A DNA stretch of 64,000 nucleotides from Cornus controversa (taxonomy: Eukaryota; Streptophyta; Magnoliopsida; Cornales; Cornaceae): assembly GCA_026545225.1 (NCBI GenBank), contig CM048847.1, positions 5,084,001-5,148,000 of the forward strand, given 5' to 3'. Shown here piece by piece: positions 22,112 through 37,222 of the stretch. The position numbers and the translations under genes are program-made. Position 1 is the stretch's first letter, and every line of letters begins with the position of its first letter. The notes beneath the pieces were generated by a model. That model was not told where the DNA came from. It was given only the letters and a program-made list of their open reading frames with translations, and searched no databases.

Positions 22112-25100
22112 AGAATCGACCGTCTGGACATCAAAAAATAATGAGCATGGCAACATCGATTTTAAACTTATTTTGTTTGAGTTGTTTTGTTTCAAAAAGT
22201 CGAATTACATGAGAAATTGTACCATAATCAGAATTTGACGTTGCATGTTGCCTAAATCAACCGCGTTGACGTCCGGAAGACACAACGAGCACGCCAGTCC
22301 AATCTTCATCATGTTTGTTCGGGTCGTTCAGATTCGAGAAGAGCAATTCATCATAAAAATTGTTCATTATCACAACCGTATCCTGCTTTGGCTCAGAATT
22401 GACTGTTAGACATCCAAAAGAGATGAGCATAAAACAATAATTTTTAATTAGTTTCATTTGAGTTTTTTTATTTGGAAAATTCCTATTCAAAGAGAAATCG
22501 TGCATTATCCCAATCGTATGGTGCTTTGGGGGCAAAATCAGCCTTTTGGATATCAGAAATAAATGGGCGTGGCAACAACAATTTTAAACTAGTTTCGTTC
22601 GAGTTGTTTTGTTTCAAAATTTAAATTCCTTGAGTAATCGTGCCACAATAAGAATTTGACGTTACTTTTTGACAAACTTGACCACCTAGACATCCAAAAT
22701 ACACAACGTGCATACTGATCCAATCTTCATCACATTTTTTTAGGGTTATTCTTATTCGAAAAGATCAATTCATAGTAGAAATCGTGTATTATCCCAATCG
22801 TATGGTGTTTTGTGCCAGAATCGACCATCTTGATGTTAGAAAGAAACGAGCATGCAACAATAATTTCAAATTAGTGTCATTTGAGTTGTTGTCTTTCGAA
22901 AATTTCTATACCTAGAAAAATTGTGCCACAATAAGAATCATACGTTGTTGTTGCCAAACTCAATATTCTAGACATCTAAAAGACTCAGCGATCATGCCGA
23001 TCCAATCTTCATCGTGTTTTATTTCTGTTATTTTGATTCAAAAATAGAAATTCGTAGTAAAATCGTGCATGATCACAATTGTATGGTGCATTATGCCAGA
23101 ATCGACCGTCTGGACAACAGAAAAGAAATGAGCATGGCAACATCGATTTTAAACTTGTTTTATTTGAGTTGTTTTGTTTCAAAACGCTGAATTACTTGAG
23201 AAATTGCACCACAATCAGAATTTGACGTTGCATGTTGCCTAAATCGACCGCCTAGACGTCCAAAAGACACAACAAGCATGCCAATCCAACCTTCATCATG
23301 TTTGTTCGAGTTGTTTAGATTCAAGAAGAGCAATTCATCGTAGAAATTGTTCATTATCACAAGTGTATCGTGCTTTGGCTCTGAATCCACAGTCTAGACA
23401 TCCAAAAGTAATGTGCATGCAACAACGAATTTAAATTAGTTTCATTTGAGTTCTGTTATTTTTGAAACTCCTATTCAAAGTGAAATCATGCATTCTCCCA
23501 ATCTATGTGCTTTGAGCCTGAATCAACCGTTTGGACATCAGAAATAAATGAGTGTGGCGACAACAATTTTAAACTAGTTTCGTTTGTGTTGTTTTGTTTC
23601 AAAAATTCAAATTGCTAGAGTAATCGTGCCATAATTAGAATTTGGCATTGCTTTTTGCCAAATTTGACCACCTAAACATCCAAAATACACAACGAGCATA
23701 CTGATCCAATCTTCATAACGTTTTGTTAGGATTATTCTTATTCGAAAAGAGCAATTCATAGTAGAAATCGTGTATTATCCCAATCGTATGGTGTTTTGTT
23801 CCAGAATCAACCGTCTTGACGTCAGAATAAAACGAGCATGCAACATTAATTTCAAATTAGTGTCGTTTGAGTTGTTGTCTTTCGAAAAGTTCTATACCTA
23901 GAAAAATTGTGCCACAATAAGAATCGTACGTTGTTGTTGCCAAACTCAATATTCTAGACATCTAAAAGACTCAGCGATCATGCCGATCCAATCTTCATCA
24001 TGTTTTATTTCTGTCATTTTGATTCAAAAATAGAAATTCGTAGTAAAATCGTGCATGATCACAATTGTATCGTGCATTATACCAGAATCGACCGTCTGGA
24101 CATCAGAAAAGAAATGAGCATGGCAACATCGATTTAAACTTGTTTTATTTGAGTTGTTTTGTTTCAAATAGTTGAATTACTTGAGATATTTTACCACAAT
24201 TAGAATTTGACATTGCATGTTGCCTAAATCGACCGCCTAGACGTGCAATAGACACAACGAGCATGCCAGTCCAATCTTCATCATGTTTGTTCGAGTTGTT
24301 CAGATTCAAGAAGAGCAATTCATCATAGAAATCTTTATTATCACAATCGTATCCTGCTTTGCCTCAGAATCGACTGTGTAGACATCGAAAAGAAATGAGC
24401 ATCCAACAACGATTTAAATTAGTTTCGTTTGAGTTCTTTTATTTCAAGCAATCCTATTCAAAGAGAAATCATGCATTATCCCAATCGTATGGTGCTTTGG
24501 GGGCAAAATCAGCCTTTTGGATATCAGAAATAAATGGGCGTGGCAACAACAATTTTAAACTAGTTTCGTTCGAGTTGTTTTGTTTCAAAATTTAAATTCC
24601 TTGAGTAATCGTGCCACAATAAGAATTTGACGTTACTTTTTGACAAACTTGACCACCTAGACATCCAAAATACACAACGTGCATACTGATCCAATCTTCA
24701 TCACATTTTTTTAGGGTTATTCTTATTCAAAAAGATCAATTCATAGTAGAAATCGTGTATTATCCCAATCGTATGGTGTTTTGTGCCAGAATCGACCATC
24801 TTGATGTTAGAAAGAAACGAGCATGCAACAATAATTTCAAATTAGTGTCATTTGAGTTGTTGTCTTTCGATAAGTTCCATACCTAGAAAAATTGTGCCCC
24901 AAGAAGAATCGTACGTTGTTGTTGCCAAATTCAATATTCTAGACATGTAAAAGACTCAACGATCATGCTGATCCAATCTTCATCATGTTTTGTTTCTGTC
25001 ATTTTGATTCAAAAATAGAAATTCGTAGTAAAATCGTGCATGATCATAACTGTATCGTGCATTGTGCCAGAATCGACCGTCTGGACATCAAAAAATAATG

Positions 25101-28100
25101 AGCATGGCAACATCGATTTTAAACTTATTTTGTTTGAGTTGTTTTGTTTCAAAAAGTCGAATTACATGAGAAATTGTACCATAATCAGAATTTGACGTTG
25201 CATGTTGCCTAAATCAACCGCGTTGACGTCCGGAAGACACAACGAGCACGCCAGTCCAATCTTCATCATGTTTGTTCGGGTCGTTCAGATTCGAGAAGAG
25301 CAATTCATCATAAAAATTGTTCATTATCACAACCGTATCCTGCTTTGGCTCAGAATTGACTGTTAGACATCCAAAAGAGATGAGCATAAAACAATAATTT
25401 TTAATTAGTTTCATTTGAGTTTTTTTATTTGGAAAATTCCTATTCAAAGAGAAATCGTGCATTATCCCAATCGTATGGTGGTTTTGGCCAGAATCAACCG
25501 TTTGGACATCTGAAATAAATGGGTGTGGTAACAACAATGTGAAACTAGTTTCGTTTGAGTTGTTTTATTTCAAAAATTCAAATTGCTAGAGTAATCGTGC
25601 CACAACTAGAATTTGGCATTGCTTTTTGCCAAATTTGACCACCTAGACATCCAAAATACACAACGAGCATACTGATCCAATCTTCATCACATTTTGTTAG
25701 GGTAATCCTTATTCGAAAAGATCAATTCATAGTAGAAATCGTGTATTATCCCAATCGTATGGTGTTTTGTGCCAGAATCGACCATCTTGATGTTAGAAAG
25801 AAACGAGCATGCAACAATAATTTCAAATTAGTGTCATTTGAGTTGTTGTCTTTCGAAAATTTCTATACCTAGAAAAATTGTGCCACAATAAGAATCGTAC
25901 GTTGTTGTTGCCAAACTCAATATTCTAGACATCTAAAAGACTCAGCGATCATGCCGATCCAATCTTCATCGTGTTTTATTTCTGTTATTTTGATTCAAAA
26001 ATAGAAATTCGTAGTAAAATCGTGCATGATCACAATTGTATGGTGCATTATGCCAGAATCGACCGTCTGGACAACAGAAAAGAAATGAGCATGGCAACAT
26101 CGATTTTAAACTTGTTTTATTTGAGTTGTTTTGTTTCAAAACGCTGAATTACTTGAGAAATTGCACCACAATCAGAATTTGACGTTGCATGTTGCCTAAA
26201 TCGACCGCCTAGACGTCCAAAAGACACAACAAGCATGCCAATCCAACCTTCATCATGTTTGTTCGAGTTGTTTAGATTCAAGAAGAGCAATTCATCGTAG
26301 AAATTGTTCATTATCACAAGTGTATCGTGCTTTGGCTCTGAATCCACAGTCTAGACATCCAAAAGTAATGTGCATGCAACAATGAATTTAAATTAGTTTC
26401 ATTTGAGTTCTGTTATTTTTGAAACTCCTATTCAAAGTGAAATCATGCATTCTCCCAATCTATGTGCTTTGAGCCTGAATCAACCGTTTGGACATCAGAA
26501 ATAAATGAGTGTGGCGACAACAATTTTAAACTAGTTTCGTTTTATTTGTTTTGCTTCAAAGATTCAAATTGCTAGAGTAATCGTGCCACAATTAGAATTT
26601 GGCATTGCTTTTTGCCAAATTTGACCACCTAAACATCCAAAATACACAACGAGCATACTGATCCAATCTTCATAACATTTTGTTAGGATTATTCTTATTC
26701 GAAAAGAGCAATTCATAGTAGAAATCGTGTATTATCCCAATCGTATGGTGTTTTGTTCCAGAATCGACCGTCTTGACGTCAGAATAAAACGAGCATGCAA
26801 CATTAATTTCAAATTAGTGTCGTTTGAGTTGTTGTCTTTCGAAAAGTTCTATACCTAGAAAAATTGTGCCACAATAAGAATCGTACGTTGTTGTTGCCAA
26901 ACTCAATATTCTAGACATCTAAAAGACTCAGCGATCATGCCGATCCAATCTTCATCGTGTTTTATTTCTGTTATTTTGATTCAAAAATAGAAATTCGTAG
27001 TAAAATCGTGCATGATCACAATTGTATGGTGCATTATGCCAGAATCGACCGTCTGGACAACAGAAAAGAAATGAGCATGGCAACATCGATTTTAAACTTG
27101 TTTTATTTGAGTTGTTTTGTTTCAAAACGCTGAATTACTTGAGAAATTGCACCACAATCAGAATTTGACGTTGCATGTTGCCTAAATCGACCGCCTAGAT
27201 GTCCAGAAGACACAACAAGCATGCCAATCCAATCTTCATCATGTTTGTTCGAGTTGTTTAGATTCGAGAAGAGCAATTCATCGTAGAAATCGTTCATTAT
27301 CACAAGTGTATCGTGCTTTGGCTCTGAATCCACAGTCTAGACATCCAAAAGTAATGTGCATGCAACAACGAATTTAAATTAGTTTCATTTGAGTTCTGTT
27401 ATTTTTGAAACTCCTATTCAAAGTGAAATCATGCATTCTCCCAATCTATGTGCTTTGAGCCTGAATCAACCGTTTGGACATCAGAAATAAATGAGTGTGG
27501 CGACAACAATTTTAAACTAGTTTCGTTTGTGTTGTTTTGTTTCAAAAATTCAAATTGCTAGAGTAATCGTGCCACAATTAGAATTTGGCATTGCTTTTTG
27601 CCAAATTTGACCACCTAAACATCCAAAATACACAACGAGCATACTGATCCAATCTTCATAACGTTTTGTTAGGATTATTCTTATTCGAAAAGAGCAATTC
27701 ATAGTAGAAATCGTGTATTATCCCAATCGTATGGTGTTTTGTTCCAGAATCGACCGTCTTGACGTCAGAATAAAACGAGCATGCAACATTAATTTCAAAT
27801 TAGTGTCGTTTGAGTTGTTGTCTTTCGAAAAGTTCTATACCTAGAAAAATTGTGCCACAATAAGAATCGTACGTTGTTGTTGCCAAACTCAATATTCTAG
27901 ACATCTAAAAGACTCAGCGATCATGCCGATCCAATCTTCATCATGTTTTATTTCTGTCATTTTGATTCAAAAATAGAAATTCGTAGTAAAATCGTGCATG
28001 ATCACAATTGTATCGTGCATTATACCAGAATCGACCGTCTGGACATCAGAAAAGAAATGAGCATGGCAACATCGATTTAAACTTGTTTTATTTGAGTTGT

Positions 28101-29016
28101 TTTGTTTCAAATAGTTGAATTACTTGAGATATTTTACCACAATTAGAATTTGACATTGCATGTTGCCTAAATCGACCGCCTAGACGTGCAATAGACACAA
28201 CGAGCATGCCAGTCCAATCTTCATCATGTTTGTTCGAGTTGTTCAGATTCAAGAAGAGCAATTCATCATAGAAATCTTTATTATCACAATCGTATCCTGC
28301 TTTGCCTCAGAATCGACTGTGTAGACATCGAAAAGAAATGAGCATCCAACAACGATTTAAATTAGTTTCGTTTGAGTTCTTTTATTTCAAACAATCCTAT
28401 TCAAAGAGAAATCGTGCATTATCCCAATCGTATGGTGCTTTGGGGGCAAAATCAGCCTTTTGGATATCAGAAATAAATGGGCGTGGCAACAACAATTTTA
28501 AACTAGTTTCGTTCGAGTTGTTTTGTTTCAAAATTTAAATTCCTTGAGTAATCGTGCCACAATAAGAATTTGACGTTACTTTTTGACAAACTTGACCACC
28601 TAGACATCCAAAATACACAACGTGCATACTGATCCAATCTTCATCACATTTTTTTAGGGTTATTCTTATTCAAAAAGATCAATTCATAGTAGAAATCGTG
28701 TATTATCCCAATCGTATGGTGTTTTGTGCCAGAATCGACCATCTTGATGTTAGAAAGAAACGAGCATGCAACAATAATTTCAAATTAGTGTCATTTGAGT
28801 TGTTGTCTTTCGAAAAGTTCCATACCTAGAAAAATTGTGCCCCAAGAAGAATCGTACGTTGTTGTTGCCAAATTCAATATTCTAGACATGTAAAAGACTC
28901 AACGATCATGCTGATCCAATCTTCATCATGTTTTGTTTCTGTCATTTTGATTCAAAAATAGAAATTCGTAGTAAAATCGTGCATGATCACAACTGTATCG
29001 TGCATTGTGCCAGAAT

Positions 29017-29580
29017 CGACCGTCTGGACATGAAGAAATAAATGAGCATGGCAACATCGATTTTAAACTTATTTTGTTTGAGTTATTTTGTTTCAGAAAG
29101 TTGAATTACTTGAGAAATTGTACCACAATCAGAATTTGACATTGCATGTTGCCTAAATCGACTGCCTAGACGTCCAAAAGATACAACGAGCATGCCAATT
29201 CAATCTTTTTCATGTTTGCTCGAGTCGTTTAGATTCGAGAAGAGCAATTCATAGTAGAAATCGTGTATTATCCCAATCGTATGGTGTTTTGTGCCAGAAT
29301 CAACCATCTTGATGTCACAAAGAAACGAGCATGCAACAATACTTTCAAATGAGTGTCATTTGAGTTGTTGTCTTTAAAAAAGTTTTATACCTAGAAAAAT
29401 TGTCCCACAATAAGAATCCTACGTTGTTGTTGCCAAATTCAATATTCTAGACATCTAAAACGCTCAACGATCATGCCAATCCAATCTTCATCATGTTTTG
29501 TTTTTGTTGTTTTGATTCAAAAATAGAAATTCGTAGTAAATCGTGCAAGATCACAACCGTATCGTGCATTATGCCAGAAT
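29017..29580. repeat. 4-monomer variant unit a-(b/e)-f-g
   Basis: 564 bp with the same b/e hybrid monomer as at 14698 (aaaagatacaacgagcatgc, then the e-type ending). It also shares diagnostic words such as ttcaatctttttcatgt. Confidence 0.8.
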
Positions 29581-32500
29581 CGACCGTCTGGACATCAAAA
29601 AGGAAATGAGCATGGCAACATCGATTTTAAACTTGTTTTATTTAAGTTGTTTTGTTTCAAAACGCTGAATTACTTGAGAAATTGTACCACAATCAGAATT
29701 TGACGTTGCATGTTGCCTAAATCGACCGCCTAGATGTCCAAAAGACACAACGAGCATGCCAGTCCAATCTTCATCATGTTTGTTCGAGTTGTTTAGATTC
29801 GAGAAGAGCAATTCATCATAGAAATCGTTCATTATCACAAGTGTATCGTGCTTTGGCTCTGAATCCACAGTCTAGACATCCAAAAGTAATGTGCATGCAA
29901 CAACGAATTTAAATTAGTTTCATTTGAGTTCTGTTATTTTTGAAACTCCTATTCAAAGTGAAATCATGCATTCTCCCAATCTATGTGCTTTGAGCCTGAA
30001 TCAACCGTTTGGACATCAGAAATAAATGAGTGTGGCGACAACAATTTTAAACTAGTTTCGTTTTATTTGTTTTGCTTCAAAGATTCAAATTCCCAGGGTA
30101 ATCGTACCATAATTAGAATTTGGCATTGCTTTTTGCCAAATTTGACCACCTAAACATCCAAAATACACAACGAGCATACTGATCCAATCTTCATAACGTT
30201 TTGTTAGGATTATTCTTATTCGAAAAGAGCAATTCATAGTAGAAATCGTGTATTATCCCAATCGTATGGTGTTTTGTTCCAGAATCGACCGTCTTGACGT
30301 CAGAATAAAACGAGCATGCAACATTAATTTCAAATTAGTGTCGTTTGAGTTGTTGTCTTTCGAAAAGTTCTATACCTAGAAAAATTGTGCCACAATAAGA
30401 ATCGTACGTTGTTGTTGCCAAACTCAATATTCTAGACATCTAAAAGACTCAGCGATCATGCCGATCCAATCTTCATCATGTTTTATTTCTGTCATTTTGA
30501 TTCAAAAATAGAAATTCGTAGTAAAATCGTGCATGATCACAATTGTATCGTGCATTATACCAGAATCGACCGTCTGGACATCAGAAAAGAAATGAGCATG
30601 GCAACATCGATTTAAACTTGTTTTATTTGAGTTGTTTTGTTTCAAATAGTTGAATTACTTGAGATATTTTACCACAATTAGAATTTGACATTGCATGTTG
30701 CCTAAATCGACCGCCTAGACGTGCAATAGACACAACGAGCATGCCAGTCCAATCTTCATCATGTTTGTTCGAGTTGTTCAGATTCAAGAAGAGCAATTCA
30801 TCATAGAAATCTTTATTATCACAATCGTATCCTGCTTTGCCTCAGAATCGACTGTGTAGACATCGAAAAGAAATGAGCATCCAACAACGATTTAAATTAG
30901 TTTCGTTTGAGTTCTTTTATTTCAAGCAATCCTATTCAAAGAGAAATCGTGCATTATCCCAATCGTATGGTGCTTTGGGGGCAAAATCAGCCTTTTGGAT
31001 ATCAGAAATAAATGGGCGTGGCAACAACAATTTTAAACTAGTTTCGTTCGAGTTGTTTTGTTTCAAAATTTAAATTCCTTGAGTAATCGTGCCACAATAA
31101 GAATTTGACGTTACTTTTTGACAAACTTGACCACCTAGACATCCAAAATACACAACGTGCATACTGATCCAATCTTCATCACATTTTTTTAGGGTTATTC
31201 TTATTCAAAAAGATCAATTCATAGTAGAAATCGTGTATTATCCCAATCGTATGGTGTTTTGTGCCAGAATCGACCATCTTGATGTTAGAAAGAAACGAGC
31301 ATGCAACAATAATTTCGAATTAGTGTCGTTTGAGTTGTTGTCTTTCGAAAAGTTCTATACCTAGAAAAATTGTGCCACAATAAGAATCGTACGTTGTTGT
31401 TGCCAAACTCAATATTCTAGACATCTAAAAGACTCAACAATCATGCCGATCCAATCTTCATCATGTTTTGTTTCTGACATTTTGATTCAAAAATAGAAAT
31501 TCGTAGTAAAATCGTGCATGATCATAACTGTATCGTGCATTGTGCCAGAATCGACCGTCTGGACATCAAAAAATAAATGAGCATGGCAATATCAATTTTA
31601 AACTTATTTTGTTTGAGTTGTTTTGTTTCAAAAAGTAGAATTACATGAGAAATTGTACCACAATCAGAATTTGACGTTGCATGTTGCCTAAATCGACCGC
31701 GTTGACGTCCGGAAGACACAACGAGCACGCCAATCCAATCTTCATCATGTTTGTTCGAGTCGTTCAGATTCGTTAAGAGCAATTCATCATAGAAATCGTT
31801 CATTATCACAACCGTTTCTTGCTTTGGCTCAGAATTGACTGTTTAGACATCCAAAAGAGATGAGCATAAAACAATAATTTTTAATTAGTTTCATTTGATT
31901 TTTTTTATTTGGAAAAGTCCTATTTAAAGATAAATCGTGCATTATCCCAATCGTATGGTGGTTTTGGCCAGAATCAACCGTTTGGACATCTGAAATAAAT
32001 GGGCGTGGTAACAACAATTTGAAACTAGTTTCGTTTGAGTTGTTTTATTTCAAAAATTCAAATTGCTAGAGTAATCGTGCCACAATTAGAATTTGGCATT
32101 GCTTTTTGCCAAATTTGACCACCTAGACATCCAAAATACACAACGAGCATACTGATCCAATCTTCATAAGGTTTTGTTAGGGTTATTCTTATTCGAAAAG
32201 AGCAATTCATAGTAGAAATCGTGTATTATCCCAATCGTATGGTGTTTTGTGCCAGAATCGACCATCTTGATGTCAGAAAGAAACGAGCATGCAATAATAA
32301 TTTCAAATTAGTGTCATTTGAGTTGTTGTCTTTCGAAAATTTCTATACCTAGAAAAATTGTGCCACAATAAGAATCGTACGTTGTAGTTGCCAAACTCAA
32401 TATTCTAGACATCTAAAAGACTCAGCGATCATGCCGATCCAATCTTCATTATGTTTTATTTCTGTCATTCTGATTCAAAAATAGAAATTCGTAGTAAAAT

Positions 32501-33525
32501 CGTGCATGATCACAATTGTATCGTGCATTATGCCAGAATCGACCGTCTGGACATCAGAAAAGAAATGAGCATGGCAACATCAATTTTAAACTTGTTTTAT
32601 TTGAGTTGTTTTGTTTCAAATAGTTGAATTACTTGAGAAATTTTACCACAATTAGAATTTGACATTGCATGTTGCCTAAATCGACCGCCTAGACGTGCAA
32701 TAGACACAACGAGCATGCCAGTCCAATCTTCATCATGTTTGTTCGAGTTGTTCAGATTCAAGAAGAGCAATTCATCATAGAAATCTTTATTATCACAATC
32801 GTATCCCGCTTTGCCTCAGAATCGACTGTGTAGATATCCAAAAGAAATGAGCATCCAACAACGATTTTAAATTAGTTTCGTTTGAGTTCTTTTATTTCAA
32901 ACAATCCTATTCAAAGAGAAATCGTGCATTATCCCAATCGTATGGTGTTTTGGGCCAAAATCAGCCTTTTGAATATCAGAAATAAATGGGCGTGGCAACA
33001 ACAATTTTAAACTAGTTTCGTTCGAGTTGTTTTGTTTCAAAATTTAAATTTCTTGAGTAATCGTGCCACAATTAGAATTTGACGTTACTTTTTGACAAAC
33101 TTGACCACCTAGACATCCAAAATACACAACGTGCATACTGATCCAATCTTGATCACATTTTTTTAGGGTTATTCTTATTCAAAAAGATCAATTCAAAGTA
33201 GAAATCATGTATTATCCCAATCGTATGGTGTTTTGTGCCAGAATCGACCATCTTGATGTCAGAAAGAAACGAGCATGCAACAATAATTTCAAATTAGTGT
33301 CATTTGAGTTGTTGTCTTTCGAAAAGTTCTATACCTAGAAAAATTGTGCCCCAATAAGAATCGTACGTTCTTGTTGCCAAATTCAATATTCTAGACATGT
33401 AAAAGACTCAACGATCATGCTGATCCAATCTTCATCATGTTTTGTTTCTGTCATTTTGATTCAAAAAAAGAAATTCGTAGTAAAAACGTGCAAGATCACA
33501 AATGTATCGTGCGTTGTGCCAGAAT

Positions 33526-34089
33526 CAACCGTCTGGACATCAAAAACAAAATGAGCATGGCAACATCAATTTTAAACTTATTTTGTTTGAGTTCTTTTGT
33601 TTCAAAAAGTTGAATTACTTGAGAAATTCTACCACAATCAGAATTTGACATTGCATGTTGCCTAAATCGACTGCCTAGACGTCCAAAAGATACAACGAGC
33701 ATGCCAATTCAATCTTTTCATGTTTGTTCGAGTCGTTTAGATTCGAGAAGAGCAATTCATAGTAGAAATCGTGTATTATCCCAATCGTATGGTGTTTTAT
33801 GCCAGAATCGACCATCTTGATGTCACAAAGAAACGAGCATGCAACAATACTTTCAAATGAGTGTCATTTGAGTTGTTGTCTTTAGAAAAGTTCTATACCT
33901 AGAAAAATTGTGCCACAATAAGAATCCTACGTTGTTGTTGCCAAATTCAATATTCTAGACATCTAAAACACTCAACGATCATGCCGATCCAATCTTCATC
34001 ATGTTTTGTTTTTGTTATTTTGATTCAAAAATAGAAATTCGTAGTAAAATCGTGCAAGATCACAACCGTATCGTGCATTATGCCAGAAT
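33526..34089. repeat. 4-monomer variant unit a-(b/e)-f-g
   Basis: 564 bp, same hybrid monomer. Together with the units at 34090 and 35076 it starts a 4+7+7 monomer pattern that repeats at 40490. Confidence 0.8.
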
Positions 34090-35705
34090 CGACCGTCTGG
34101 ACACCAGAAAAGAAATGAGCATGGCAACATCGATTTTAAACTTGTTTTATTTGAGTTATTTTGTTTCAAAACGCTGAATTAATTGAGAAATTGTACCACA
34201 ATCAGAATTTGACTTTGCATGTTGCCTAAATCGACCGCCTAGACGTCCAAAAGACACAACGAGCATGCCAGTCCAATCTTCATCATGTTTGTTCGAGTTG
34301 TTTAGATTCGAGAAGAGCAATACATCGTAGAAATCATTCATTATCACAACTGTATCGTGCTTTGACTCTGAATCAACAGTCTAGACATCCAAAAGTAATG
34401 TGCATGTAACAACGAATTTAAATTAGTTTCGTTTGAGTCCTTTTATTTCGGAAAGTCCTATTCAAAGAGAAATCATGCATTATCCCAATCTATGGTGCTT
34501 TGGGCCTGAATCATCCGTTTGGACATCAGAAATAAATGAGCGTGGCAACAACAATTTTAAACTAGTTTCGTTTTATTTGTTTTGCTTCAAAGATTCAAAT
34601 TCCCAGAGTAATCGTGCCACAATTAGAATTTGACGTTGCTTTTTGCCAAATTTGACCACCTAGAAATCCAAAATACACAACAAGCATACTGATCCAATCT
34701 TCATCACGTTTTGTTAGGGTTATTCTTATTCGAAAAATTAATTCATTGTAGAAATCGTGTATTATCCCAATCGTATGGTGTTTTGTGCCAGAATCGACCA
34801 TCTTGATGTCAGAAAGAAACGAGCATGCAACAATAATTTCAAATTAGTGTCATTTGAGTTGTTGTTATTCGAAAAGTTCTATACCTAGAAAAATTGTGCC
34901 ACAATAAGAATCGTACGTTGTTGTTGCCAAATTCAATATTCTAGACATCTAAAGGACTCAACGATCATGCCAATCCAATCTTCATCATGTTTTGTTTCTG
35001 TCATTTTGATTCAAAAATAGAAATTCGTAGTAAAATCGTGTATGATCACAACTCTATCGTGCATTGTGCCAGAATTGACCGTCTGGACATCAAAAAATAA
35101 ATGAGCATGGCAACATCAATTTTAAACTTATTTTGTTTAAGTTATTTTGTTTCAAAAAGTTGAATTACTCTAGAAATTGTACCAGAATCAGAATTTGATG
35201 TTGCATGTTGCCTAAATCGACCGCGTTGACGTCCAGAAGACAAAACGAGCATGCCAGTCCAATCTTCATCATGTTTGTTTGAGTCGTTCAGATTCGAGAA
35301 GAGCAATTCATCATAGAAATCGTTCATTATCACAACCGTATCCTGCTTTGGCTCAGAATTGATTGTCTAGACATCCAAAAGAAATGAGCATAAAACAAGA
35401 ATTTCAAATTAGTTTCATTTGAGTTTTTTTGTTTGGAAAAGTCCTATTCAAAGAGAAATCGTGCATTATCCCAATCGTATGGTGGTTTTGCCCAGAATCA
35501 ACCGTTTGGACATCTGAAATAAATGGGCGTGGCAACAAGAATTTTAAACCAGTTTCGTTCGAGTTGTTTTGTTTCAAAAATTCAAATTGCTAGAGTAATC
35601 GTGCGACAATTAGAATTTGGCATTGCTTTTTGCCAAATTTGACCATCTAGACATCCAAAATACACAACGAGCATACTGATCCAATCTTCATAACATTTTG
35701 TTAGG

Positions 35706-35710
35706 GTTAT
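35706..35710. repeat. Target-site duplication GTTAT (left)
   Basis: gttat stands directly before the LTR and again at 40132-40136 after it. Removing the LTR and one copy restores ttagggttattcttattcg, the normal e monomer. Confidence 0.95.
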
Positions 35711-36829
35711 TGTCACGCCCCGATTCCCGAGGCCCGGAAACTGAGGTGTGAACCCCGTGAGATCACCATCACGACATAACCTCCACCTGATCATACAATT
35801 TAATTTTCTATTATTTTTACGAAAATCGGGCATGACCCATTCTAAATAATCAGCTCCTGGCATATTACACCTGCTTTACAATTCATATGGAGACTTCTGG
35901 GCACGTGTCCCCCCCAACATTTATATCTAACAATAAATATGGACACTTCTGGGCCCGTGTCCCCCCAATATTTCTACAATATGCATAAACAATCATAAAT
36001 ATACATGCCTCAGTCCTTGAATATTCGTATTAAATACATACATCACATGAATAAATACAATTGAAGGAACTGAATCAATATAAATCGCTTTATACATTTA
36101 ATCCAAATGTAAAGCATCTATCTATCCACTATCCTGGATATACACTAGATTCTAAGGAATCTAGATACTACCTCTGCAACCGGTGCTGTCAGTCCCCTAA
36201 CTAACTCCAAAACCAGCAATACCTGCAAAACCTGGGAGGGGGTGAGCTCAAAGGCCCAACAAGGTATGTAGAACCATACTATCACCGCTGCAGCAGGTCG
36301 ATCCTCACATATTCTCAAAATATACGTGCACTTAAATATATCACAATATTTAAGACCATGCTCTACCTAGCATGCATGAACCAACAATGTATATGGCTAC
36401 TCTAGCACATATGAACATACAAAATCTACTGCATATGATTTATGAGAATCAATTTTCAACATGCTTGAAAGCAGTGAACATCAGGCACTAATATGTATAT
36501 AGAACATATATGTCAACACATTTACATAAATAATGTAAATCAACTATCACATCTCCTACTCGTCAAGTAGCATATCTCAAATGCAATAAAGATGCATTTA
36601 AACCATATAACATGCTCAAAAGCAAGAGATATCCAACATATATCATGTTCTGTCACAAACAACGCATATATAAGAATATGTTAAACACGAAGCATGCTTC
36701 ACAATAGATAATGCAAGCAAGTTCACACACTTGTCCCTCTCCCGGACTCAACTCAATATCCTAACATGATCCTTAACCAATCATGTGACCGAGATGCCTC
36801 CCACATAATTCCAACACCGCCACCGAGTC

Positions 36830-37222
36830 ATCACATACTCCAAGGTGATTAGTTGGTTTTGGAATTCATCACCGAGTCATCACATACTCCAAGGTGGTTA
36901 GATAGTTTTCCTCGCTGAGTAAATCACATACTCCAAGGCGGTTAGATAGTTATCACCGAGTCATCACATACTCCAAGGTGAATAAACCACAATCACTGAG
37001 TATTTACCTACTCCAAGGTGATTGGGCCTCGTTTTGGAATCCACACTGAGTATTTGCCTACTCTAAGGTGAGTAGACCACCGTCATCGAGTATTTACCTA
37101 CTCCAAGATGACGTTACCGCTCCAATGCTCTCATCGTGACCGAGTATTGACCTACTCTGGATGATTTGCCCACTTTATGACCACAACCCTAACCGAGTAT
37201 TGACCTACTCTAGGTTATTCAA
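36830..37222. repeat. Hairpin minisatellite in solo LTR
   Basis: About nine units of CACCGAGT(A/C)...TACTC(C/T)(A/G)AGGTGA, with loops catcacatactcc-type or tttacc-type, are spaced roughly 40-50 bases. Unit number and loop sequences differ from those at 9330-9590, so the array expands independently in each copy while the palindrome arms are kept. Confidence 0.85.

Larger units (their letters stand above)
20140..35710. repeat. Satellite array block II, 986-bp higher-order repeat
   Basis: The 7-monomer array continues. Type a monomers begin at 20144, 21131, 22117, 23103, 24089, 25074, 26060, 27046, 28032, 29017, 29581, 30567, 31552, 32540, 33526, 34090 and 35076, giving spacings of 985-988 bp except for two 564-bp units (29017 and 33526). 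Units in 22117-28032 resemble those about 2957 or 3943 bp away more than their neighbours, so groups of units were copied together. Short open frames of 60-110 codons recur once per unit because the same monomer recurs; they are not genes. Confidence 0.9.
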